6,501 bases of DNA from Deltaproteobacteria bacterium (GTDB taxonomy: Bacteria > Bdellovibrionota_F > JAHFAK01), in assembly GCA_023250585.1 (NCBI GenBank), contig JAHFAK010000119.1:1-6501 (forward strand), written 5' to 3'. Both the position numbers and the translations under genes were made by a program. Every line of letters starts with the position of its first letter. The stretch's first letter is position 1. The notes under the pieces were generated by a model that searched no databases, was not told the DNA's origin, and saw only the letters and a list, made by a program, of their open reading frames with translations. Shown in pieces: positions 1 through 3,891 of this stretch.

Positions 1-93
1 AGTAAAGCATATGAAACATTACAGATAGTAAGTTTTGATAAGCGAATTATCAGCAATGCCAAGGTAATGGGATTAACCGATAGCAATGTATGA
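1..93 (+). CDS. PIN-domain protein (VapC-like), C-terminal end only
   Basis: Frame 1 is open from the left edge to TGA at 91-93 and gives 31 residues. The stretch LQIVSFDKRIISNAKVMGL resembles the end of PIN-domain ribonucleases, where a strand is followed by (T/S)FDK and a helix of the kind xxAKxxG; the Asp of FDK is usually the last acidic residue of the metal site. PIN proteins such as VapC act as toxins that cut RNA and normally pair with a small antitoxin gene. The rest of the gene and any partner lie outside the window. The stop codon lies at the edge of a short repeat (96-122), so the original end may have been changed. The assignment rests on a short tail and could be wrong; another fold with a similar ending is possible. 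Confidence 0.5.
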   Translation, partial: SKAYETLQIVSFDKRIISNAKVMGLTDSNV

Positions 94-95
94 AT

Positions 96-122
96 GACAA
101 ATGGTGGGGACCAACATATGGA
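96..122. repeat. Repeat family C, copy 1 (half element)
   Basis: This 27-base stretch (beginning gacaaatggtggggacc) recurs at 1891-1917 with one difference (A at 113, G at 1908). In the second copy it forms the right arm of a hairpin together with 1870-1884; here no complementary left arm is visible, so this copy looks truncated. It lies just after the PIN gene stop codon and directly before the nucleotidyltransferase remnant, that is, at the join between two unrelated gene pieces. Confidence 0.7.
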
Positions 123-310
123 TGACAGCTGGTCAAGTAAAAGAAGAGATGAGTATTCTTGCTATTATGATTGATACCAATAGACCAAAAGATCGAGAAC
201 GTATTGGAAAGCTCATTCATGAAGGTACGTTCGATCAAAAGATACTCGAATCGATAGTGGATCGATATGGTCTTCGACAACGATGGGAGAAACTCATTGA
301 AAGCACGTGA
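101..310 (+). pseudogene. Nucleotidyltransferase-type protein, C-terminal remnant
   Basis: The open frame gives 69 residues from ATG at 101, but the first seven codons are repeat sequence (96-122). From about residue 10 the text (QVKEEMSILAIMIDTNRPKD, then RERIGKLI, then VDRYGLRQRWEKL) resembles the C-terminal part of nucleotidyltransferase-like proteins linked to toxin-antitoxin loci. In these a helix is followed by RPKD, an 'I..L...G..D' helix and a final 'RYGL..RW'. The catalytic N-terminal half (GS and DxD motifs) is absent, so I read this as a fragment of a larger gene joined to the repeat. An intact small protein starting at ATG 149 (after GAAGAG) is an alternative. The stop overlaps the next gene by 14 bases, as in a former two-gene unit. 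Family assignment is by eye and moderate to weak. Confidence 0.45.
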
Positions 311-470
311 AAAATCAGTACAAGACCTTTTTCAAGCAAAGAAGGAAAGACGTCAGGAATTATCAAAACTCCCTATTGAAGAAAAAGTGAAAATTCTAGT
401 ACTACTCCAAAAAATGGCAAGCCCTATCTTTACAGCACGTGGTTTGAAAAGAATCCCATGGAAACTATAA
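297..470 (+). CDS. Small conserved hypothetical protein, 57 aa
   Basis: The product is a short, highly charged helical protein: an N-terminal KKERRQEL segment, then SKLPIEEKVKILVLLQKMA, ending in RGLKRIPWKL. This pattern (charged helix, LPxEEKxxIL, LQKxA, RGxxxxxWxL at the end) resembles small uncharacterised proteins I recall beside nucleotidyltransferase or PIN toxin-like genes, where an antitoxin role is only a guess. I chose TTG at 297 because GGGAG at 284-288 sits eight bases before it and because it overlaps the upstream gene by only 14 bases. ATG at 267 in the same frame would add ten residues and lie deep inside the upstream reading frame. It probably formed a two-gene operon with the upstream nucleotidyltransferase before that gene was truncated, so it may be an orphan. 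No catalytic motif is visible. Confidence 0.6.
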   Translation: MKAREKSVQDLFQAKKERRQELSKLPIEEKVKILVLLQKMASPIFTARGLKRIPWKL

Positions 471-476
471 ATGAAT

Positions 477-517
477 AAGTGCCATCCACCTTCTGGGGAC
501 AAACGGAACAGGCACTT
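477..517. repeat. Repeat family A, copy 1 (REP-like hairpin)
   Basis: The segment is bounded by the inverted pair aagtgcc (477-483) and ggcactt (511-517). Inside it ttctg (491-495) can pair with cggaa (504-508) through one T/U-G wobble. Bases 479-510 align without gaps to 1156-1187, with 27 of 32 identical and the last 13 (gacaaacggaaca) identical. It starts seven bases after the stop of the 57-residue gene and lies before the DUF4160 promoter. Size and hairpin form resemble repetitive extragenic palindromes. Confidence 0.65.
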
Positions 518-538
518 TTCGGGAGAATAAGCTATTAC

Positions 539-567
539 TTGCATCTAGCGATATTTTTTAATAATAT
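539..567 (+). promoter_or_regulatory. Probable sigma70-type promoter of the DUF4160-DUF2442 pair
   Basis: TTGCAT (539-544) and TAATAT (562-567) are separated by 17 bases, close to the sigma70 consensus. The expected start of transcription, about seven bases after the -10 box, falls on or next to the ATG at 575, so the message may have almost no leader. No Shine-Dalgarno sequence precedes that ATG, in keeping with this. Confidence 0.45.
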
Positions 568-574
568 AAATAGT

Positions 575-835
575 ATGCCGATTATTAGTAGGTTTTTTGG
601 AATAGTGATAGCTCTTTATTGGAATGATCATACTCCTTCACATTTTCATGCAAAATATAGTGGAGAAGAAGCAGTTATTGAGATTGAATCGGGTAAAATT
701 CTTAAGGGAAGTTTGTCGAAGAGAGCTATGACTCTTATCGAAGAGTGGAGAAAACTCCATGTTAATGAATTAATGAGCGATTGGGAATTAGCACGTCAAA
801 GAAAGCCATTACGTTATATAACACCTTTGGAGTAA
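575..835 (+). CDS. DUF4160 family protein (toxin-antitoxin-like pair, first gene)
   Basis: This 86-residue protein matches the DUF4160 pattern along its whole length: MPIISRFFGIVI at the start, then WNDHTPSHFHAKY (residues 16-28, with conserved D18, H19, P21, H23 and H25), an acidic IEIESGKIL strand, and a C-terminal EEWRKLHVNELMSDWELA helix. DUF4160 genes very often stand next to a DUF2442 gene, as here, and the pair is suspected of being a toxin-antitoxin or stress system; the biochemical role is unknown to me. ATG 575 was chosen because the family begins MP.ISRF; the open frame continues upstream to an ATG at 479 but those 32 codons lie in repeat A and the promoter. The stop is three bases before the next gene, so they are co-transcribed. 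The gene looks complete and undamaged. Confidence 0.85.
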   Translation: MPIISRFFGIVIALYWNDHTPSHFHAKYSGEEAVIEIESGKILKGSLSKRAMTLIEEWRKLHVNELMSDWELARQRKPLRYITPLE

Positions 836-838
836 AAA

Positions 839-1084
839 ATGATATTACATGTTGTTGAAGCAAAATATGAAAAGGATTATCAAATTCATTTGAAATTTAA
901 TGATGGATCTGAAGGTATTGTTGATCTGAAAGATGAACTCTATGGTGAAATGTTTGAACCGCTCAAAAATTCAAAATTATTTAAAAAATTTAAGATAGAT
1001 CCAGAATTAGAAACGATTGTTTGGCAGAATGGAGCAGACTTTGCTCCAGAATTCTTACGTGATCGTCTTCTTGTAAGTGAATAA
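839..1084 (+). CDS. DUF2442 family protein (toxin-antitoxin-like pair, second gene)
   Basis: The 81-residue product has the DUF2442 layout: an N-terminal strand pair ending in LKFNDGSEGIVDLKDEL (about residues 19-35), then 'F.PL.....F..FKID', then the signature IVWQNGADFAPEFL near the C-terminus, equivalent to the family's 'v.WpnG.DlaPE.L'. It is a small soluble protein at the normal family length. GGAG at 829-832, inside the end of the DUF4160 gene, lies six bases before the ATG and serves as ribosome binding site. The three-base gap and shared direction make a two-gene operon with DUF4160. DUF2442 is often annotated as a possible antitoxin or DNA-binding partner; that role is not shown by the sequence. 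No terminator is obvious behind it. Confidence 0.85.
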   Translation: MILHVVEAKYEKDYQIHLKFNDGSEGIVDLKDELYGEMFEPLKNSKLFKKFKIDPELETIVWQNGADFAPEFLRDRLLVSE

Positions 1085-1155
1085 GGTAAGAGAAAAGGTG
1101 AACGTCAACAATTCGTCAAAAGGCTTTGGTCATAATAGTAGTAATCGAGAAGAAG

Positions 1156-1187
1156 GTGCCATTCATGTTCCGGAGACAAACGGAACA
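1156..1187. repeat. Repeat family A, copy 2 (REP-like hairpin)
   Basis: This copy aligns to 479-510 with 27 of 32 bases identical and the same internal spacing. It forms a cleaner hairpin: atgttccg (1165-1172) and cggaacat (1181-1188) pair perfectly over eight bases around an eight-base loop. The T-to-C change at 1171 relative to copy 1 restores a C-G pair where copy 1 has a wobble, so the stem rather than the exact sequence appears preserved. With copy 1 it brackets the DUF4160-DUF2442 pair in direct orientation, with a period of 677 bases. Confidence 0.65.
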
Positions 1188-1278
1188 TCTATTGTCAAAT
1201 CCTGAAAAGACTGAGGAGGTGTTTTTAGGATCTATTGCTTTAAAAACTTGTTTCTACAAATGTTATCATAAAGTATTA

Positions 1279-1306
1279 TTGCAAACTTAATAAAGTTTAC
1301 TATAAA
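1279..1306 (+). promoter_or_regulatory. Probable promoter of the RNase H gene, with internal palindrome
   Basis: TTGCAA (1279-1284) and TATAAA (1301-1306) are 16 bases apart. Transcription would begin at about the ATG (1313), so the message may be leaderless; the only Shine-Dalgarno-like bases (AAGG, 1308-1311) are too close to the ATG to work normally. The spacer carries a six-base inverted repeat, aaactt (1283-1288) and aagttt (1293-1298), which might be a regulator site or chance in AT-rich DNA. Confidence 0.45.
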
Positions 1307-1312
1307 TAAGGT

Positions 1313-1795
1313 ATGGAAGATTGTACAATCTCAGTCTATGTAGATGGAAGCTGTAATACTGAGAATAAAATTGGAGGTTGGGCGGCAGTCGTTCTCATAA
1401 GTGACAAAGAAATAGTTTTATCTGGGTGTGAAAAAAATACAACAAACAATAGAATGGAACTTATATCAGTAATTAAAGCAATAGAATACGTTGAAGAAAA
1501 TATGCTTAGTTTTAGTAAGTTGATTATTTATTCTGACAGTCAATACATTTGCAGATTACCAATGAGAATAGATAAAATATTAAAAAATAACTTTATAACT
1601 AAAAGTGGTAAACAACTAGTAAATTCAGATCTCTTACGAATTATCTTTGGTTATTTTAATAAATTGGAAATAAATTTAATAAAAGTTAAAGCTCATCAAA
1701 AAGAAGTAAATGGCCAAAAAAAATTAAATAGATTCGTAGATATGTTATCAAGAAAAATTGTTAGAAATGAAACCACCATGTTAAATAATAAATAA
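1313..1795 (+). CDS. rnhA: Ribonuclease HI family protein
   Basis: RNase HI cuts the RNA strand of RNA-DNA hybrids using two metal ions. The 160-residue product has the full catalytic set: D11 in YVDGSC, E49 in TTNNRMEL, D75 in YSDSQY and D143 in RFVDMLSRK, plus H128 in VKAHQ, matching D10, E48, D70, D134 and H124 of the E. coli enzyme. Length is normal. It is divergent in the substrate-handling region (residues 77-108): the usual Trp positions of the basic protrusion and of 'DLW' are Ile, Leu, Phe and Leu here, and the final DxxARxxA becomes DMLSRK. It stands alone with its own promoter between toxin-antitoxin modules and looks more AT-rich than the sdh genes, with many Asn/Lys/Ile codons. 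No reverse transcriptase or phage gene is nearby. It may be an acquired accessory copy rather than the housekeeping rnhA. Catalytic activity is likely from the residues; the biological role is open. Confidence 0.88.
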   Translation: MEDCTISVYVDGSCNTENKIGGWAAVVLISDKEIVLSGCEKNTTNNRMELISVIKAIEYVEENMLSFSKLIIYSDSQYICRLPMRIDKILKNNFITKSGKQLVNSDLLRIIFGYFNKLEINLIKVKAHQKEVNGQKKLNRFVDMLSRKIVRNETTMLNNK

Positions 1796-1796
1796 T

Positions 1797-1831
1797 GGGT
1801 ATCTCTAAAAACATAGTTATTAGAGATACCC
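1797..1831. terminator. Strong hairpin after RNase H, possible terminator
   Basis: gggtatctctaa (1797-1808) and ttagagataccc (1820-1831) form a perfect 12-bp stem with an 11-base loop, starting two bases after the RNase H stop codon. On the + strand it is followed by an A-rich, not T-rich, stretch, so it is not a textbook terminator for RNase H. On the - strand it is followed by a T-rich run, so it may stop leftward transcripts coming from the AbiE side, or act both ways. Confidence 0.5.
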
Positions 1832-1869
1832 TAATACAAAAAAATATACCAGGCATCTGTTCGGGAAAA

Positions 1870-1917
1870 CGGTATCCCCCCATTCTATGAGACAAATGGT
1901 GGGGACCGACATATGGA
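1870..1917. repeat. Repeat family C, copy 2 (full hairpin element)
   Basis: Bases 1891-1917 repeat 96-122 with one mismatch. Here a left arm is present: cggt and ccccccatt (1870-1884, with two bulged bases) pair with aatgg and ggggaccg (1895-1908, with one bulged T), giving a long hairpin with a ten-base loop. This is the complete form of the element that appears cut at 96-122. The element lies between the RNase H hairpin and the leftward nucleotidyltransferase remnant. Confidence 0.65.
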
Positions 1918-1952
1918 GACATTTAGTAGGTGGCACATAGGAAAACATGGAA

Positions 1953-2091
1953 TTAGTAGATTTTAATTCCTTGTTTTCTTATGATTTTTCCGAGGATAAT
2001 GCTTTTTTGGAAAGCTTCGGGACTATAGCCAATCGGTTCTATGCGCGGATCAACATAGCGAGTTTCACGCCAGAGGAGTTTTTCGTTTTTA
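1953..2091 (-). pseudogene. Nucleotidyltransferase (MNT-like) C-terminal remnant
   Basis: Read on the - strand this codes for about 46 residues ending KQGIKIY. The core EKLLWRE, then YVDPRIEPIGYSPEAF, closely resembles the C-terminal part of small MNT-type nucleotidyltransferase domains (the third acidic strand and 'DPRIEPIGYTPEEF' tail), which are toxin or antitoxin partners of HEPN proteins. The N-terminal catalytic part (GSxARG, DxDL) is missing: upstream of residue NEKLL the reading frame runs straight into repeat B (2092-2153), whose translation has no resemblance to the family. I read it as a gene cut off at the repeat. An overlapping + strand frame (1947-2195) has no recognisable content and is the shadow. 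No HEPN partner is present. Confidence 0.6.
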
Positions 2092-2153
2092 GGACCGAAA
2101 CGTGCCCGGCAACTTTCGGTCGAAAAACCGACCAAAAGGTACAGGCATATTTT
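2092..2153. repeat. Repeat family B, copy 1 (62 bp, left of the AbiE module)
   Basis: Identical to 3722-3783 except at two positions (G/A at 2097 and C/T at 2101), in the same orientation, with a 1630-base period. It carries internal inverted repeats: gaccgaaa (2093-2100) with tttcggtc (2114-2121), and, alternatively, ggtcg (2118-2122) with cgacc (2129-2133). It lies 27 bases past the end of the AbiEii gene and directly abuts the nucleotidyltransferase remnant. The hairpins could also help stop AbiE transcription, although no T-run follows. Confidence 0.85.
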
Positions 2154-2180
2154 GATAAATGGAACATCCACTTCATTGTT

Positions 2181-3008
2181 TTATTTTTTATATAATACCT
2201 GTTGTATTTGTTCCGAAATTATATGAGTTAAATTTCCTGATAGATTTTTCACAAAAGTCGTATCATTAATAAACGCTAATAAATCTAATTCTATACTTTT
2301 GGCATCAACATTTTTAACAGTTTCCAATAATTTCATTTTAAGTTCTTTATGAGATTTTATTCCCTTAATACATTGAATATTAGGAATTATTTTTTTATGT
2401 AAGTACCATAGTAAATCATAATAATCCCTTCCTTTTACCGTACAGAGGGTTTTCCCTTCTTTTGATGTTTTTTCCCATTTCCGATAAAGTACAGCATTAA
2501 TTTTTGTGGCCATAAGGGTAGGTAAATCAAAGGTCTTGATGAGCAGGGATTTATTAAATTTAAAAATAGGAATAATTTTTGTTTCATAGTTTGAAAAATT
2601 AAATTCATTGAAAATTTCTATTTTTAAATATAGTAAATCAGATTCACTTGTATGTGCTAAACCTAATGTGTGCAGGATAGGAATTTTTAAATATACTCTA
2701 AATTTTTGGCACTTACATACAATATCTCTATCGAGTTCCTTCTTAAAGAATATAACCATATCTTTTGCCATTTTCTCTAAATCAGTATTGTTTGTATCAA
2801 CAAAATCTAAATCTTCAGAAAGTCTTTCTAATTCATAACAATGCCGAAGTGCTGAACCTCCATAAAATATGAGGTCCCGATAGTTTTTGTGAGAATAAAG
2901 ATAGGATAAAACAAGAATTTGCAGATAATCTTTGACGAGATTTCTTTTGAATGCCTGGACGGTATCTGTGTTCTCCTTCAGTATTTTTTGTAAATAATCT
3001 AAGTGCAT
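2181..3008 (-). CDS. abiEii: AbiEii/AbiGii-family nucleotidyltransferase toxin
   Basis: AbiEii is the toxin of the AbiE phage-defence/toxin-antitoxin system, a DNA polymerase beta-type nucleotidyltransferase that arrests growth of the cell when unrestrained. The 275-residue product shows the family motifs in order: FYGGSALR (residues 48-55), RLSEDLDFV (62-70, with the metal-binding pair D66 and D68), KIEI (129-132), K169 in the LMATKINA helix, and KGRDYYDLLWYL (192-203). These match the GG(S/T)xLR, S.DLDF and RDxxDL signatures. Nothing is missing, and the length is usual. It follows AbiEi after 2 bp; AAAGGA about 3017-3022, inside the end of abiEi, gives a good ribosome binding site. Transcription comes from the AbiE promoter. 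Both genes are AT-rich and bracketed by repeat B, suggesting acquisition as a unit. Family call is firm; phage defence activity is inferred from the family. Confidence 0.9.
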   Translation of the reverse strand: MHLDYLQKILKENTDTVQAFKRNLVKDYLQILVLSYLYSHKNYRDLIFYGGSALRHCYELERLSEDLDFVDTNNTDLEKMAKDMVIFFKKELDRDIVCKCQKFRVYLKIPILHTLGLAHTSESDLLYLKIEIFNEFNFSNYETKIIPIFKFNKSLLIKTFDLPTLMATKINAVLYRKWEKTSKEGKTLCTVKGRDYYDLLWYLHKKIIPNIQCIKGIKSHKELKMKLLETVKNVDAKSIELDLLAFINDTTFVKNLSGNLTHIISEQIQQVLYKK

Positions 3009-3010
3009 AG

Positions 3011-3649
3011 TTATGTGTCCTTTCTAAAAAGAGTAGTCAGAATCGCGTTTAATCGTGGTGAATTTTCTAAGTGTACATATTTTCTAAATTCATAAATATC
3101 TTTTGTATTCATACTATCAGTATTGAGCCGTAGTTCTTCGATTGAGTTTTTGTGTGTTAAATACTTTTTTCTCAGATACACATAATCAAAGAGCGCTTTT
3201 GCTTTTGTTGCCTCAAAAATGGTAAAGCCGTCGCGATTGTGCATCGTATATCCGGTGAATAAATCTTTTTTAATCGTATGATAGATAAAGGTACCAAGCG
3301 AATTCGAAAAATGTGCTGTCTTCCATAAACTCATGTTAGTTATATTTACAACAGACTCCGTGAGTATATTATGTTTATGGAGAACATATTCACCACTGAT
3401 ATACGAGGAAGGGTAAAGAACATTTGCGATAAACTCTACAAACGTAGAATACCTTCCTTCTTTTTGAATTGTATCAATATAACTTTTTGATGTATATAAT
3501 CCTTTCTTCAGCCGTGCAATTTTTCCTGACTTGGAATATCGCGATAATACGATTCTCAGATAATAATCCTGGGGAATAAGATTCTTAGCGATCGTACTAT
3601 CAAAAAAAGGAAGTTTTTCTAATAGGCGTATAATTTCTTTACTGACCAT
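3011..3649 (-). CDS. abiEi: AbiEi-family antitoxin and transcriptional repressor
   Basis: AbiEi neutralises AbiEii and represses its own operon. The 212-residue protein begins with a winged-helix DNA-binding region (about residues 1-55) ending in the typical GKIARLKKGLYTS (42-54), followed by the antitoxin body with PSSYISGEYVLHKHNIL (about 80-95) and FEATKAKALFDYVYL (about 145-160), both common in this family. It is soluble, with no signal peptide. The ATG at 3649 is preceded directly by a 49-base perfect palindrome with no Shine-Dalgarno sequence; the predicted leader is only about 19 bases, so translation starts on a short, structured leader. Being the first gene before the toxin fits the usual AbiE order. 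The upstream palindrome is the expected kind of operator: in studied AbiE systems AbiEi binds inverted repeats in its promoter. Confidence 0.87.
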   Translation of the reverse strand: MVSKEIIRLLEKLPFFDSTIAKNLIPQDYYLRIVLSRYSKSGKIARLKKGLYTSKSYIDTIQKEGRYSTFVEFIANVLYPSSYISGEYVLHKHNILTESVVNITNMSLWKTAHFSNSLGTFIYHTIKKDLFTGYTMHNRDGFTIFEATKAKALFDYVYLRKKYLTHKNSIEELRLNTDSMNTKDIYEFRKYVHLENSPRLNAILTTLFRKDT

Positions 3650-3703
3650 ATATTATTTCTAATAGTATACACTTATTGTATACTATTAGAAATAATATGT
3701 CAA
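3650..3703 (-). promoter_or_regulatory. AbiE promoter with a 21-bp perfect inverted repeat operator
   Basis: On the - strand TTGACA (3703-3698) and TACAAT (3680-3675) are spaced by exactly 17 bases, a near-consensus sigma70 promoter. Two arms of 21 bases (3650-3670 and 3678-3698) are perfect inverted repeats around a 7-base spacer. The palindrome covers the edge of the -35 box, the whole spacer, the -10 box and the leader, and ends at the ATG of abiEi. A protein bound here would block RNA polymerase, and in RNA the 3' arm is in the leader. AbiEi is the likely ligand. Confidence 0.8.
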
Positions 3704-3721
3704 TATGTCAAACAAACAAGC

Positions 3722-3783
3722 GGACCAAAATGTGCCCGGCAACTTTCGGTCGAAAAACCGACCAAAAGGTACAGGCATATTTT
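3722..3783. repeat. Repeat family B, copy 2 (62 bp, right of the AbiE module)
   Basis: Direct copy of 2092-2153, 60 of 62 bases identical, placed 18 bases upstream of the AbiE -35 box. The G-to-A difference at 3727 breaks one pair of the outer stem (gaccaaaa against tttcggtc) while the inner stem ggtcg/cgacc is unchanged. Its right side borders the sdhC upstream region, so it marks the boundary between the accessory stretch and the core operon. Confidence 0.85.
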
Positions 3784-3838
3784 TGGAAAATATAACTATA
3801 GCATAGATCCAGTTCTCACCGATGGTTTAATTTTTTCA

Positions 3839-3866
3839 TTGAAAACATTTTTTCAAGTTGTACAAT
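3839..3866 (+). promoter_or_regulatory. Probable promoter of the sdhC-sdhA operon
   Basis: TTGAAA (3839-3844) and TACAAT (3861-3866) are separated by 16 bases, giving a start near 3873 and a leader of about 19 bases before the ATG at 3892. The -35 box is part of a seven-base inverted repeat, ttgaaaa (3839-3845) and ttttcaa (3850-3856), around four bases; this could be a regulator site but may be chance in AT-rich DNA. Confidence 0.5.
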
Positions 3867-3891
3867 GACAAAAATTTTTAATAGTTAATAC

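Larger units (their letters stand above)
1085..1312. other. Intergenic stretch with a REP-like hairpin and a promoter
   Basis: No convincing gene lies in these 228 bases. They hold the second copy of repeat A (1156-1187) and, at the right end, the RNase H promoter (1279-1306). A strong Shine-Dalgarno-like GAGGAGGTG around 1213-1221 is not followed by a plausible coding frame: the only in-frame reading from the GTG is about 23 residues and unremarkable, so it may be a relic of a lost gene. Confidence 0.55.

Noticed and set aside
479-574. Longer DUF4160 protein starting at 479
   Set aside because: The added 32 codons come from repeat A and the promoter; the family begins MP.ISRF at 575.
479-1187. 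CRISPR-like repeats
   Set aside because: Each family has only two copies, hundreds of bases or more apart, with genes in between; no regular spacers.
1313-1795. RNase H as part of a retron or retroelement
   Set aside because: No reverse transcriptase motif or msr/msd-like structure is visible in the window; the gene stands alone.
2092-2153. Repeat B as a standard rho-independent terminator for AbiE
   Set aside because: Stems exist but no T-run follows on the - strand, and the same sequence also sits upstream of the promoter at 3722-3783.
1947-2195. 82-residue + strand frame as a gene
   Set aside because: It lies opposite a recognisable nucleotidyltransferase C-terminus and runs through repeat B; its own translation shows no family pattern and no ribosome binding site.
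2092-3783. Repeat B as integron attC sites around a toxin-antitoxin cassette
   Set aside because: Toxin-antitoxin cassettes between hairpin repeats recall integrons, but I see no RYYYAAC/GTTRRRY core sites at the ends and no integrase gene; the AbiE unit is a full operon with its own promoter.
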